DNA from: Mixophyes australis
Lineage: Eukaryota; Chordata; Amphibia; Anura; Limnodynastidae
NCBI GenBank assembly: GCA_036250195.1
Contig: JAVHZZ010000010.1
Span: 75,945,423 to 76,009,422, forward strand
Reading direction: 5' to 3'
DNA length: 64,000 nucleotides
The notes below the pieces were generated by a model. That model was not told the origin of the DNA and made no database searches. It saw only the letters and a list, made by a program, of their open reading frames with translations. The first letter of the stretch is position 1; the number at the start of each line of letters is the position of its first letter. Of the stretch, positions 10,029 to 21,785 are shown piece after piece. The translations under genes and the position numbers were made by a program.

Positions 10029-10964
10029 ACCGATCAGCCACAATATTAAAAACACCTGTCTTACATTGTGTTGGTCCCCCATGTGCCACCAAAACAGCTT
10101 TGACCTGTCGAGGCATGGACTCCACAAGACCTGTGAAGGTGTCCTGTGGTGTCTGGCACCAAGACGTTAGCAGCAGATCTTTTAAGTCCTGTAAGACGTG
10201 AGGTGGGCCTTCATGGCTTGGACTTGTTTTTCCAGCACATCCCACAGTTGCTCAATCAGTATTGAAATTTGGCGAATTTTTAGGCCAAGTCAATACCTTG
10301 AACTCTTTGTTATGTGCCTCAAACCATTCCGGAACAATTTTTGCAGTGTGGCAGGGCCCGTTAAACTGCTGAAACAGACCACTGCCAATAGGGAATGCTA
10401 TTGCTATGAAGGGGTGTACTTGGTCTGCAACAATGTTTAGGTAGGTGGTATGTGTCAAAGTAACATCCACATGGATGCCAGGACTGGTGCCATCTCTTTC
10501 CAAGGTAGCACCATAATGTAAAAGAAAATGTGATTCATCAGGCCAGGGCACAAATCTGTGCTACAGTAACTCTTAAATGGGATTGGACCAGACGGGCTAA
10601 CCTTCGCTCTCCATATGTATCAATGAGCCTTGGGTGTCTATGACCCTGTCGCCGGTTCAACGCTTGTCCTTCCTTGGACCACTTTTAGTGGGTACCAACA
10701 ACTGCATAACGAGAACACCCCACAAGACCTGCCGTTTTGGAGGTGCTCTGTCCAGGTTGTCTAGCCATCACAATTTAGCTCTTATCAAAGTCACTCAGAT
10801 CCTTACTCTTGTCCATTTTTCCTGTTTCCAACAAATCAACTTCAAGAACTAACTGTTCACTTGCTGCCTAATATATCCCACCCCTTGACAGGTGCCATTG
10901 TAACCAGATAATAAATGTTATTCACTTCACTTGTCAGTAGTTTTAATGTGGTGGCTGATTGTTG
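10029..10964 (-). mobile_element. Tc1-like DNA transposon, internally deleted
   Basis: Terminal sequence CGATCAGCCACAATATTAAA (left) is the near-complement of TTTTAATGTGGTGGCTGATT (right), and TA follows the right end. Between them, transposase fragments read on the minus strand. Sequence between the N-terminal DNA-binding part (about 10830-10560) and the catalytic part (10551-10060) is missing relative to related full-length elements, so this is an internal deletion derivative. Confidence 0.85.
10252..10551 (-). pseudogene. Tc1-like transposase catalytic domain, dead
   Basis: This minus-strand frame encodes part of a DDE transposase, the enzyme that excises and inserts Tc1-type elements at TA. 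Recognisable motifs are DESHFLLHYGA, GIHVDVTLTHTTYLNIVADQ and PCHTAKIVPEWF, then KVLTWPKNSPNFN. In the family the second catalytic Asp precedes the NAPCH-type motif; here the tract reads QQFNGPCHT. The later SPDLNPIE block reads SPNFNT, losing key residues. A C-terminal portion continues in another frame (LQDLKDLLLTSW near 10200-10170). The product would not be catalytic. Confidence 0.85.
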
Positions 10965-11429
10965 TACGTTTACATAACCATTATGTTAAACTATTTGTTT
11001 AGCTGTTTAATGTTGTAATGTAATTTATAATGTCTAATAAAGATATTTGTATGCAGGTTGGCAGGTGGTTAATTATAAAATGACAATGAAGACATTACAG
11101 TATCCGGCAAACATAGAGTACTTCTTAGAACAACAACAAATGTGTAGAATACACTTTCATAGTATGTTCCTGAGGAAAACATCTTTGCTCCATACTCAGT
11201 TAATCATAAAGGATTTGAGAGTCAGTCATGAAAGTATCCTATATCTGTTTGCTTTTAAAATAATGGCATTAAGCAAAGTGTTTCCTTGTAAATTGTGTAT
11301 ATGAAAAGTCTAATCCCTGTAAGATCATCTTACTGATGCATGATTGTCCAGTATTACATAGTTGGCAAGGTGACAGAACAATTTACATTGTAATAGTCTT
11401 TTATAATCCTGTAAAGTACCTGTACCTCT
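10965..11429. other. No recognised feature
   Basis: AT-rich non-coding DNA; no motif seen. Confidence 0.5.
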
Positions 11430-12095
11430 TCTCACGCACTTACCTCTTCTCACGCACGTATCCAAGACTTCTCCCGCGTCGTCCCCCTTCATTGGAACAT
11501 GCTCCCTCACTCCATCAGACCATCCCCTAATCTATCCTGTTTCAAATGAACATTAAAAACCCACCTTTTCTTAAAAGCCTTCCATTCACCTGCCTAACCA
11601 CCCACCTGTCAGCTACCTCTTCCTCTCTTCCCTTCTTCCCTTCTTCCCTTCTCCCCCCCTCCTCTACTCCATCTCTGTTTCACCCATTTCTCCGTCTCAC
11701 CCTAGTGTCTCTGTCTGTCTTCCCCTCCCTTTAGATTGTACGCTTCTTTGAGCAGGGCTTTCCTGCCTCCTGTTTCCACCACTTTTAACTTCGCTCTCCA
11801 GCTACCCAGCCCACCTCCTCTCGGACCTTCTGCCCTCCGACTCCTCTTGCTTCTCTATGTTCCTCTCTGTGGCTCTTAACCTGTCATCCGCGCCCACCCT
11901 TTTGGGCTCAAGTTACCAGCCTGTACTGACTATCCCTCACCCTCTCTCTCTAGCTGTGCTTTGAACTCCCAGAGTTATAGTGCTTACTGTTACTTGTACT
12001 GTGCTGTTTTACCTTGTACTGTGCCATTGCTTGTCCTTGTACGGCGATACAGATACTTTGTGGCGCCCTATAAATAAAAATTAATAATCGAGACC
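11430..12095 (+). mobile_element. LINE 3' end (CR1/L2/Rex-like)
   Basis: The segment carries the degraded end of a LINE ORF2 and its 3' region: a pyrimidine-rich stretch, TTAGATTGTACGCTTCTTTG, a 'gagcagggc' block, and the end TATAAATAAAAATTAATAAT. The same 3' region occurs at 23795-24158 and a related one at 63237-63665. The clade among CR1, L2 and Rex1 is not resolved. Confidence 0.65.
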
Positions 12096-12224
12096 GTCAA
12101 TATTTTCTGCTGTAAAAAAACAGGACAGTTTCTCAACCTTCTTCTTAAGTATCCATAGCATAATAGGATATGACATGAGATTACTTTCTGGGGGCGATGT
12201 AAGATAATTACTAAACAGTAATGA

Positions 12225-12480
12225 TATCATACTTGCCTACTCTCCCGGAATTTCAAGGAGGCTCCCGAATTCCGGGGAGTCCTCCCAGACTCCCGGAAGA
12301 GTAGGAAAACCTCCCAGATTCGCCGAAATTCACAGCATTGAATGGCGGGGGCGGGTCCTAATTGTGCCATTAACCCCCGCTTTTCAATGCTGTGAATTTC
12401 AGCATTTTATAGTGAGGGCGGGGATACACCCCCTGTCACATGACTTGTGAACTCCCGGGGGAGAAGTTTTGAAAGTTGAC
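12225..12480. repeat. Interspersed repeat with internal dyad
   Basis: A GC-rich unit with 'ctcccgg' motifs. AAATTCACAGCATTGAATGG (about 12326) is mirrored by TTTTCAATGCTGTGAATTTC (about 12381), forming an imperfect palindrome. It resembles short amphibian MITE-like repeats; family not assigned. Confidence 0.55.
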
Positions 12481-13680
12481 ATGTATGAATAATATAAATT
12501 CACCTGCATGTGACAAAGGAAATTCTGAATATATGATTTCCTCAAACTTCTGTTCTGACACAGCAGGAAGCAAAAGCAACAAGTTCATGTCATTCTATAA
12601 CAGGTACTCTCTATAAATATATAAAAGAAACTCAGTACTTGTGTTGTCTGATATTTGCAGGAAAATAGCGTATAAACAATGAGTTCAGTTGATACACTGG
12701 CACAGAAAGCACCTATTTGAGACTAGTTTTACTAAACAATAGCTTCTGACTTGCCTGTTCTGTGAGGCTGGAAAACCATTTGGACTTTTGCCATAGAATC
12801 ATGAATAACTACTGCAATGTCCATATTGTTTGGAGTATTTTGTTGCCTTCTGTAAGGGAAGAGTATTGTAATGACATGAAGCACATTATGTTTTGCCCTC
12901 AAAATCAGGGTGAAGGTTGTAAGTCCATCCTAGACCTCAAACTGGCTATCAAATTGGGGAAACTGAAATGCCCAATATGGTGGTCCTTAGAATGCTTATC
13001 TGTACAATCCAATGGCATGTACATTACTGATATACCAACCTACAGACTGCAGGTCCTTAAGAGAAATTAACGTACTGGCCTGGCCTGGGAAAATGTCCCT
13101 TTTGAGGCCATAACCTAATTGTCAGTTTCAGATCTCTATTTGCTGACAAGTGTATGTACAATCAATCATTCATCCATTCTTATTATAATACATGTGCATC
13201 CACACTTACCTTGACACTACTCACTAGCCTTCTCAGTATCTTAATCCAGTTACCATTGTGAATAGTTCTATTAGTCCCTTGTTTGGGATAATTTTTGTTA
13301 ACTTCAAACTACATTTGTGATTCATGATGCATTACGAAATGAAAGGAGACTATTTTCTTTAACATACAGTGTTGATTAAATTAGCACATCACTATATGAT
13401 TTCTGAAAAAAGCAATGAAAAAAAAGGGCTGGTATGCGCCTGATGACATCACAGGAATTGACAAAACTGGTTGGGTGACACGTAAATTGCACATCCTGCA
13501 TTGGGCTAACTTCCTTGTTCCACAAAGAGGCTTGGATTGGACTAGAAACTGATTGCTGGGGTACCCCAATGGTAAGCCGGTAGCTAACCGATCTGTATTA
13601 AGCTCACTGTGGTCTAAAGATAATGCTTTTTCACTTGCAAGGTATGATTTTAAATGGGAAATTCAATTGATGCCCATTTA
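12481..13680. other. No recognised gene
   Basis: A 102-codon open frame at 12762-13070 has no recognisable domain and no supporting context. The rest shows no repeat family that I can name. Confidence 0.45.
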
Positions 13681-13878
13681 GGAGGGAATTTAATTGACCA
13701 CTTTGTTCATGAGAACAACAAAGCCCATATCACTGCGATAATAGTGTGCATTATTAACGTTAGTATGGCAATTTCAACACTGATTGAGCATAAATCTGCG
13801 TTAAAATTACCGTACAAAAGGTAATAGTGCACGGGCGGCGTTGTTTTCACAAACAACGTGGTCAATTGAATTCCCTCC
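13681..13878. mobile_element. Palindromic MITE flanked by TA
   Basis: Ends GGAGGGAATTTAATTGACCA and its near-complement (right end CAATTGAATTCCCTCC), with TA on both sides. 198 bp, non-coding. The TA flanks suggest a Tc1/mariner-type or related source. Confidence 0.7.
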
Positions 13879-13880
13879 TA

Positions 13881-15881
13881 AATGCGCCTGTTTTTAATCC
13901 TATATTTGGTGTTTGATTAAAAAATACTGCACTATCTTGCACCCCCTCTAACTTTTATATATTTTCAGATTGGTCCCACAGCAGGTGGGACAAAAAAATG
14001 AGAGATGTGGATGTATGATATTAAAATCCCTTTGTTTATACCTTGGGAATGTTGGAGGGCAGCGCGGATGAAAGATTGTTGTGATTATAAAATAAAACAG
14101 AACTAATTTCCAAATGTGACATTAAATTTCAAACTTAATAAAAGCAAGATAACATATTTAGAACATATTTGGAGTTAATAGTAACTCCAGCTAGAAGGGT
14201 ATTGGCAAATATATGTTGCATTGTGTATGTGTTGGGGAGGGGCATATTTAGAGTTGGAAACAGGACGCGCTCTAGCTTAACTCTAAATGTAAACTGTAAA
14301 AATAAACTGCTCAGTATTTGTGTGCTATATGCAGAAGCAGTCAGTATTTTTCCTGAATCCACAGCAACATGGTTTGTCCAGTTGCAAATCTGTACCTTTC
14401 GACCACATTTAGAATTAGACATTCGGCAATATTTTTGCATAAAATATGAATTTCTGTAGTGCGCTTGCACATAACAAATGCACCTGTAAGTAGCTTTTGA
14501 CATATCGTAGAATTGTGTCCCCTTACGCAGTGGGAGGCAGAATGGGGGAGCTCGTGTGCAGGCAAGCAGAAGCGGAGTACAGTAAGAACACATTCACAGT
14601 GACATAACATAATTAGATGTGGAAACATCTCCAGGTAAACATTTTATAAGTCGTATCTCTTGGAGATATTGGGATGCTGGGGCATACATGATGATGATGA
14701 TAATGACCATGAATGACATTATATAGCTGCTTTGATTGGATGCTTGTGTATTAACCTGTCAAGCTGATAGTACCTAATTTATTAGCATTGTGGCTTTATT
14801 ATATCAAGTTGTGGCTCTCAATTTTCATTACTTATTTGTAATTTTCATTTGGGTTATTACAGGAAAAAGGATTGCCTTTCGATTTTTAAAGTGGTGAACA
14901 ATGGATGTGGATGTGTTTGTGTAAAATTACATTTTGTATTGAAAATGTGACATCTGCATTTTCCATGTAAAATACTATTCTTTCTTGTAGATATGACACT
15001 TCATTGCATTATTACATTGTGTACAATAGGGTAATGTGACTTTAGCATTTATGGGATAAGGAGTGACAGGTGCCTTGCTTTTTCTGTCCTCTACTGAACA
15101 GCCAATAGGGAGCAGATCAGAATATGGGGTGGATAAGTATACTTGCCCATCTGAGACAAGGTGTCATATTGAGCTTGTTTGCCAGGGACTCTGTATCAGG
15201 AAATTTGCTGCCAAGGACATGGCCCTGTATTAGGCTAATCAGGCAATGGGCTTTACTTTGTACATTAGCCATCAGGTAAATGAATTGATGTTGCTCACTA
15301 GCCACCAGGAAAGGACACTATTATGTTCCAACCACCAAAGAATGGGCTTTGTACTTGACACTGACACTAATAATACGAGTGGACTTTGTGCAGGGTCAGT
15401 GAGCTGGTATAATGTCCGCTACCATTTCTGTTTTAATAAGGGATCCCTGCTGTGTTAAATGTGTTTGCATTGTTGGGTATAATATCCTAATGAGCAGAAA
15501 AGCAATTGGAGCCAGTGTTCAGGGATTCAATGGGTACATTGCTTTGGCATCCAAATTAAAACAACTTGCTTGCCACTGTGTTGCTTTATGCCATGAACCT
15601 CCTTCCTGGCCAAAATTGTTTCAGATGTGTCAGGACGCTTCATTAGCATAGCAGGAAGGGGTCTGTACAAAGTCTTCCTGAGTAATGGGAAGTCAGAAGA
15701 AAAAAAGGTGCAAGTGAGGTTGTTTTTAATTAATCACTTTGAGGCTATTTTGAATGGTAGCCAGATATGTGGGTCACATATTGGAGTGAATTTGTCATGT
15801 TGCCTGTAACTCACTAGCTCATAGAGCCATGTGACAAGCAAATAAACTTTTCATGAATGAGTTGTTATCGAGTGACAGCTT
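13881..15881. other. No recognised gene; divergent MITE piece at about 14220-14420
   Basis: TATTTGTGTGCTATATG near 14317 matches the interior of the GGGCCTGATTCATTAAGG MITE family seen at 37194-37490 and 39694-40005. Open frames at 14135-14593 and elsewhere lack domain signatures. Nothing else could be assigned. Confidence 0.45.
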
Positions 15882-16056
15882 GGGGTATATTTACCAAACT
15901 GCGGGTTTGAAAAAGTGGAGATGCTGCCTGTAGCGACCAATCAGATTCTAGCTGTCATTTTGTAGAATGCACTAAATTAATGATAGCTAGAATCTGATTG
16001 GTTGCTATAGGCAACATCTCCACTTTTTCAAACCCGCAGTTTAGTAAATCTACCCC
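15882..16056. mobile_element. Large-palindrome MITE
   Basis: Both ends read GGGGTA-ATTTAC-AAACTGCGGG as inverted copies, and the arms extend about 80 bp each through 'accaatcagattctagctgtcat'-type sequence to a short centre. Non-coding, 175 bp. The superfamily is not certain; flanking TT is the only possible target duplication. Confidence 0.75.
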
Positions 16057-16935
16057 TTGTGTCAGGAAGGTTTTGTAGCGAATAAAGGAGTCCGTTTTAC
16101 TCTGATTCTCCATTTTAGCAATCACTGGAGTTAAGCTCCTGTCTAGAATTACAAATATAGGGCTTGGCTGCTACCATTGTATTCTAGGCCTACTCAGATA
16201 TGTTCAGCTCCCCGAAAACCAGGGCTCTGGCAAACAAAATAGCATTATGTCTTTCATAAATTATACATGTGGGTTATGTTATTATTATAATAATTATCAC
16301 TTGCCATAGCGTATATGTACTGACAGTACAATAAATTACATGATGTTCAAAACATGTTTATCTAAGTCCTAATACCAGTGAAATGTCTGATGGACCACAA
16401 GGAGTACGTAAAGTCATATCAATTTTGACCAAGGTTCTGGTAGTCTGGTTTGAACAGGGACTTTGCCATCTCTATTTGTAGTTACTGCCTTATATTATGT
16501 GAATGGTGCACTTATTTTCATCAGGAAAAATTGGTTTTTAACACCTGTTTTTCCAAGGTTTGAATATTATTTCTGTACAGTGTATTAAAAGCATGCTATG
16601 CTGTATATGGGCATAGTGTGTGTCTGACATGTATGACTACCAGTAGTTGTCCTTGGATATGGTATTGACATATTAGCAAAGAATTATATGTATGGCAATG
16701 TTATGCAATATTATAGCAATTACTGTCTTGTGCCACGAATACACTACACATAGTACATGCGATCATTTAAATCAATCATGTCAATCACATGTGCCAATGG
16801 CAACATAAACGCTAAATGCCCACTTTTCGTGTGGCATGACCTGAAGCAGTTACTGGTATCGAGTTAAACAATATAAGTACATGAAAAATTTCACTGAAGT
16901 CATTACGGCTAAAGAAAGTTCCAACTGTTACTACA
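16057..16935. other. No recognised feature
   Basis: No gene or repeat boundary was seen. Confidence 0.5.
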
Positions 16936-17575
16936 TGATAAAACTCAGGACGTCACTTCCGGGTTTCGTCCCGGCCCTTGATAAGGCAACGGGGACACTC
17001 TGCTGTTAATCGCCACGTCCCGGCATGAGGGGTAGCCGTGCGCGTGAGCAATTTGTTTAAATTAATTAAGCAGCCTCCTGAGGCTGATTTACTCTGCTGG
17101 GTGCTGATTGATTCCTCTGTGTATTTAAGGCAGGGAGGGCTTAGCCTCCCTGACAGTTATAGCATTCAGATCCTGGTTGCTGACCTGCTCCTGTGTATTA
17201 TCCTTATTCCTGGATCGATTTTCTGTGTATGACCTTTGACTTGTTTCCTGGACTTTGATTTACTGTTGGTAGCCCTGACCTTTTGCTTGTGACTCGGATT
17301 TCCTTGCGTTCTGCCGGCCCTGACCTTTTGCCTGAACCTTACATCACTGTTCCTGTTCTTGGATCCCGGCTTGTTCCTGACCATGGCTATCCCCTGTCAT
17401 CACCTTCTATACCTTGTTGTGGTGATACTCACAAGCTAACACTATGCTGAGTTTAAGACCTGGGGGCATCTAATTACCTGTGATCATAACGAGCTTTACA
17501 GGAAAGGAGACTGCTATAGGTGAAGACCCCTACAGTCACCCTGTTCTGCAAGCTTATGATAAGCAGCGGTTAGCG
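16936..17575 (+). mobile_element. LTR-like segment, probably a Gypsy-type solo LTR
   Basis: GC-rich start with 'gtcacttccgggtttcg', then TGTGTATTTAAGGCAGGGAG, which looks like a TATA-type promoter. Degenerate repeats of a 'ccctgaccttttgc' unit follow at 17274-17335. A related promoter-like block is at 26488-26510. Style and order match LTRs of amphibian Gypsy elements, but ends and target duplication were not defined. Confidence 0.4.
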
Positions 17576-18038
17576 GTAACATTAATTAGATCTAGTGCCT
17601 CACTTTAGTACAAGAGTGCATACATACATGTTTATGTGAGGCCACTTCTCTTTATGTTTAAATATTGGCTTTATTGATATATCCTTATTTAAAACTAGTT
17701 TGATGTACTCACTTCATTTATATGGTCCTTAGAGACAGGTGTTAGCACTTTTATGGGCAAGGTTTATGGCCTTAACAAGGAACTGCTTTTTTTGCACAAT
17801 GAAATTACCTAGTTATTGTTACATTTGATTGATGTTTGAAGTGGGTATGTACCTTTGTCTATTTTGAGATTACACTATATTTGTTCGACATCTGATTAGA
17901 TTGTTAGTGTTATCATGAGAAACATTAGCACCCAAGGTTTGTGTAACCAAAGAAATAATGTTATTCTTACTATTTCTAACTGATAACAAAAAAATGTTTT
18001 GATCGTGAATGTTTGTTTCTGACGCACAATATTTCTGT
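17576..18038. other. No recognised feature
   Basis: AT-rich DNA preceding the start of duplication unit 1. Confidence 0.5.
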
Positions 18039-19145
18039 GACACTTATTCACCTGATTTCAGTTCAAGGCAAAATAACCAGTCTTTATAAACTGAGGATTT
18101 TGAAATATTTGTATGTGGCTTTCTGATTATTGCTTTCTAGTTATGGATATTATCATTTGACGATTAGTATGCATATGTTTATAACTGGTACAGCTTACAT
18201 ATAGTTTGCAAACTTTGAATGCCGGCATCAAGGAGATATCAGTGTCCAGTGAGCGCGATCTATATTTATGGAGAGATTGTTGCCGTGCACCTCTAAAAAA
18301 AAAAAATTAAATGCCGCTTGTAGGAATACCTTTACATATTTAATCAGGTAGATCACTTGCTCAATTAATTTTGCTAATTTTTGTGTTAATTATGCTGCTG
18401 TGTTACACTTGGTTTTATGTGCATACACAGCGTGACAGTGAAATAAAGTGTCATATATTTAGTCAGGACTACTGCATGTGAAGTATAGAAGTAGACTCAA
18501 TAGTGTATATATGTTATTAGTTTTTATTCACGGTGGTGTTAACACTTTTTCACACAAATCACAAGCTGGATTTTGCATATATGTGATATAGAAATAAGCT
18601 GACATCCAGTTTATACACTTTTATTCATTTTTGTTTTTTATATTTTTTGTGAGATATTTGCAATCAATAAAGGCATCACTAGACAGGGAATTATAATAGC
18701 ATATTTGGGAGACTCAACAGCAATCTTTTATAACAATGAGAAATAGAATTTTGATTTTTTTTCACCTTTTATGTTTATTTTCTTAAAGACATTGACATGG
18801 TCATTCTTCTCATATTTTGTGTTATTTTTTCTAATTGAGTGTTGTGGGTGTGACTCTGAGGTGGAGTGGGCTACATTTGTATTTTGGAGAACTTGAGCTT
18901 TAGTTGTTTAATTTTCACATACTGGGCCTGATTCATCAAGGGAAGTAAGGAAATGAGTACGTTCTCACCTGGACAAATCCATGTTACAATTCAAGGGGTG
19001 CAAATTAGTTTATTATTTTGCACATAATTTAAATACTGGCTGTTTTTTCATGTAGCAGATGCATTCTTAATGGCTTTATCTCTACAATGAAATTTAACAT
19101 TGATCTAGAACATGCCTTACCCCAAAGGAAAATATATAATATATA
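18039..19145. repeat. Segmental duplication block I, copy 1
   Basis: Collinear with 38130-39900. Shared landmarks include GAATGCCGGCATCAAGGAGA, 'ggagtgggctacatttgtattttgg' and the MITE start GGGCCTGATTCATCAAGG. Copy 2 has extra DNA (38572-39286) relative to this copy. Non-coding; it lies downstream of the minus-strand FUT gene. Confidence 0.9.
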
Positions 19146-19151
19146 TATATA

Positions 19152-19186
<35 letters not shown>
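19126..19186. repeat. (TA)n(TG)n microsatellite
   Basis: TA repeats lead into about 14 TG units directly at the 3' tail of the following SINE. Confidence 0.95.
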
Positions 19187-19189
<3 letters not shown>

Positions 19190-19552
19190 CATCATCATCA
19201 TTTATTTATATAGCGCCACTAATTCTGCAGCGCTGTACATAGAACTCACTCACATCAGTCCCTGCCCCATTGGAGCTTACAATCTAAATTCCCTAATAAA
19301 GACACACACTCACACACAGACAGACACAGAGGGAGACAGACAGACAGAGACTAGGGTCAATTTTGATAGCAGCCAATTAACCTGCCAGTATGTTTTTGGC
19401 GTGTGGGAGGAAACCGGAGCACCCGGAGGAAACCCATGCAAACACAGGGAGAACACACAAACTCCTCACAGATAAGGCCATGGTGGAATCGAACTCATGA
19501 CCCCAGTGCTGAGAGGCAGAAGTGCTAACCACTAAGCCACTGTGCTGCCCAA
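19187..19552 (-). mobile_element. V-SINE copy 2, near full length
   Basis: On the minus strand: a tRNA-like head with A-box-like GTGGCTTAGTGG and B-box-like GGTCATGAGTTCGATTCC. The V-domain (GTGGGTTTCCTCCGGGTGCT type) follows. The end TATATAAATAAATGATGATG carries a GAT tail. The SINE at 40148-40467 sits at the equivalent place in unit 2, so this insertion predates the duplication. Confidence 0.9.
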
Positions 19553-19596
19553 AATATATATATATATATATATATAATGTGTGTGTGTCTATATAT

Positions 19597-19647
<51 letters not shown>

Positions 19648-19665
19648 GTGTGTGTGTCTATATAT

Positions 19666-19711
<46 letters not shown>

Positions 19712-19716
19712 CAATA
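19553..19716. repeat. Duplicated (TA)n/(TG)n microsatellite
   Basis: The compound unit 'aatgtgtgtgtgtctatatatgttta' plus a TA tract occurs twice in tandem. Confidence 0.95.
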
Positions 19717-19746
19717 TAATATATATGTGATGTGCATGTGTGTGTA

Positions 19747-20150
19747 TCTACTATTGAAATGCCTAGTGGCGTGTGTGGGGGGAAAAAAAAACAAGCTGCA
19801 GCGCCACCTGCTGGGCAGAGTTATACACTGACCTATATATTTCTTGAAGGAGAAGTAACAGTTGGGAGTGGTTGGTGGTTGCCGGGGGTGACAGTGGGGA
19901 GTTTTTAACACCTTAAGTAGCTTGATGAAGGATGTGGCGATGAAGATGAAGGATGAGGTGATGGAGAAAAATGATGAGGTGGTGACATGTGGACAAAACC
20001 ACGTTAAAAAAGGGTGCTTACGTCGGGAAGTAACGCTCTTCCGCTGAGGAGGCCTGGCCTAGCCCCAAATGCATGACAAGAACCTTTTTAACACCTTAAG
20101 TAGCTTGATTTGACTAGAATGCATGAGTATCATGCACGGGTTATCTTGTA
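19747..20150 (+). mobile_element. Helitron-like non-autonomous repeat, copy 1
   Basis: Begins TCTACTAT and ends near a hairpin (GCATGA-gta-TCATGC at 20121-20135), then ACGGGTTATCTTGTA. A clear second copy, inverted, is at 49997-50396. A TC start and a 3' hairpin are Helitron traits, but the end is not a clean CTRR, so the class is tentative. The phrase 'acaccttaagtagcttgat' occurs twice inside. Confidence 0.5.
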
Positions 20151-20154
20151 TGTA

Positions 20155-20199
<45 letters not shown>

Positions 20200-20222
20200 A
20201 TATATATATATATATATATATA
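20151..20222. repeat. (TATG)n(TG)n(TA)n microsatellite
   Basis: Compound simple repeat. Confidence 0.95.
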
Positions 20223-20410
20223 TTCCATGTGCGTTCGTTTGCAAATTTATAATCCGGATAGGTACTGGATGTATCGTGCAGCGGGCAGAGGTAGTGTGTG
20301 AACATGTCAATTCTTCTCTGGATTCTTTTTTCCCATTTCATTATGACAAATCAAAAACAAGGATCTACTTTAATATTTAATAAAGTGTTAAACAAGTGTT
20401 TGGGGAGTGC

Positions 20411-20416
20411 TTTATT
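20411..20416 (-). terminator. Polyadenylation signal candidate for FUT copy 1
   Basis: AATAAA on the minus strand about 245 nt past the stop codon. The same hexamer is conserved in copy 2 (40961-40966). Confidence 0.5.
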
Positions 20417-20658
20417 CTATTAAACTTGCGTGTGTGTTTATGTGTTTCACTATTTGTTATGATCTATCAGGGTCCATTATACTGGGATCACTGGGGTAGC
20501 ATGACTGCTAGTCTCCGGGATTGGTGAGCACACTGATTTGTGTGCACCCTAATCCTCTATGGAGTTACCAGCCAAGATCTAGTTTTCTCTATCACAGGAA
20601 TTCCCTCTGCATGTGGTCCCCCTGGTGTAGTATAAATGTAATCAAACAGGGCTTAAAC

Positions 20659-21714
20659 TTATTTGTACCAATCTCCAAGTCTTGCAATAGTCTTATGTTT
20701 GGGAGCATCTTTCAGTGCTTTGCATACTCTACAGTAAGAAATCTGCCAATTCGTTTTTGGAGAAGGATGAAGTCTGGATCTCCAGTTGAAGTATTGCCGG
20801 TACGAGTTGTCATCACTGTCCAATCTTAAAATATATGTAGCCAGTTCCTGGGCTGTGGAGAAGTCATCCACATGTATAAAAGAGTCTTTAGGAATAAAAC
20901 GCTCATAGTTTTCACGAGAGGGGCCTAAAACAACTGGTACAGCGTCAGATGCAAATGCATTCTTCCAGAGTTTCTCTGTAATGTAATCTTCATGAACTGA
21001 GTTTTCAAAGGCCAAATAAAATTTGTACGTGGATAGTATTTGCTGATGTTCGTTTCTGGGTAGTGTTTTATGCTGCCTTCCATATATGTCAATAGTTAAA
21101 AATTTCTTAAACTGCTCATAAAAGCGCACCCTCTTAGACTGTGGATTCCAGTTACTGACTACCCAGGCCACCAATTTAGTTTTTGAAGGGATAGTGAAGT
21201 TCTGCTCCTCCTTATTCTGCTCCAACCAGCCATAAGGTGAGAAAATATCAGAGTCAGCCCTGTAAGACATGGTCAGATTGATGAGGTTGTCCATAAAGTG
21301 TAAGTTTGGGCTGTGAGATGGGGACTCCATGTTGAACCATACCCAGTACTGATTTGGTGGCCTTGGCGTCTGTGGTAGTTGATTTTTAGAGTGGCATACG
21401 TCTCTATGATGGATAACAATTGCATCAGCAGAAGAATACAATGTTTTATTCTCTGTATAAAAACATCCACTAATATTAAGGAATGATGGACATTCATTAA
21501 GGGGAAATTTATCACCAAATGGCCATGTCCAAACTAGGATGATTCGAGTGTCTTCAGCTGGTTCCTGTTTAGTGTTCACATATTCAATTGTATCAGTAAT
21601 TGCTGAGCGACCAACATTGTTATAGAGTGTAAACAAAATAGCTGCAAGGCACAACTGGGAGATACATATCATAAAAGACTTCTTCAGAGACAATGTACTC
21701 CCTGAATACTCCAT
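20659..21714 (-). CDS. Alpha-1,3-fucosyltransferase (FUT9/FUT4-like), copy 1
   Basis: This 351-residue type II Golgi membrane enzyme of family GT10 would transfer fucose from GDP-fucose to the O-3 of GlcNAc in lactosamine-type glycans. Visible features are a short cytosolic tail, a membrane anchor (about 13-31), a stem, and then the catalytic domain. VIHHRD (100-105) is the acceptor-binding region. It has Arg104 where the alpha-1,4-capable human FUT3 has Trp, so alpha-1,3 activity is expected. MSYRADSDIFSPYG (149-162) and the donor-binding block FENSVHEDYITEKLW (236-250) follow. N-glycosylation sequons are at N80, N89, N146 and N172. The coding sequence is one exon, as in most vertebrate FUT genes of this group. 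The ATG lies 55 nt inside an exon that starts after a splice acceptor. It is intact and differs from copy 2 at about 30 residues. Assignment to FUT9 rather than FUT4 or an amphibian-specific branch is open. Confidence 0.95.
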   Translation of the reverse strand: MEYSGSTLSLKKSFMICISQLCLAAILFTLYNNVGRSAITDTIEYVNTKQEPAEDTRIILVWTWPFGDKFPLNECPSFLNISGCFYTENKTLYSSADAIVIHHRDVCHSKNQLPQTPRPPNQYWVWFNMESPSHSPNLHFMDNLINLTMSYRADSDIFSPYGWLEQNKEEQNFTIPSKTKLVAWVVSNWNPQSKRVRFYEQFKKFLTIDIYGRQHKTLPRNEHQQILSTYKFYLAFENSVHEDYITEKLWKNAFASDAVPVVLGPSRENYERFIPKDSFIHVDDFSTAQELATYILRLDSDDNSYRQYFNWRSRLHPSPKTNWQISYCRVCKALKDAPKHKTIARLGDWYK

Positions 21715-21785
21715 TTAATTAAGCAGATCCACTGGTACAGTGAGCAGACGTCTCTCACAATTTTCATCACTGTTGGAGAAAAAAA
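21715..21785 (-). promoter_or_regulatory. 5' UTR and splice acceptor of FUT copy 1
   Basis: Minus strand: a pyrimidine tract ending TTTTTTTCTCCAACAG (AG at 21771-21770), then 55 nt of untranslated exon before the ATG. The identical arrangement in copy 2 supports an upstream non-coding exon, which I could not locate. Confidence 0.7.

Noticed and set aside
9925..10245. Open frames over (TA)n/(CA)n tracts
   Set aside because: The residues are Tyr-Ile or Thr-His runs from simple repeats; no gene.
14135..14593. 152-codon open frame on the minus strand
   Set aside because: Overlaps a divergent MITE and has no domain signature.
19187..19260. tRNA gene suggested by A- and B-box-like motifs at SINE heads
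   Set aside because: The motifs belong to the V-SINE head, and no cloverleaf with acceptor stem was found.
20659..21714. Assigning the symbol FUT9 or FUT4
   Set aside because: Motifs place it in the alpha-1,3 group, but orthology needs a tree, so no symbol was given.
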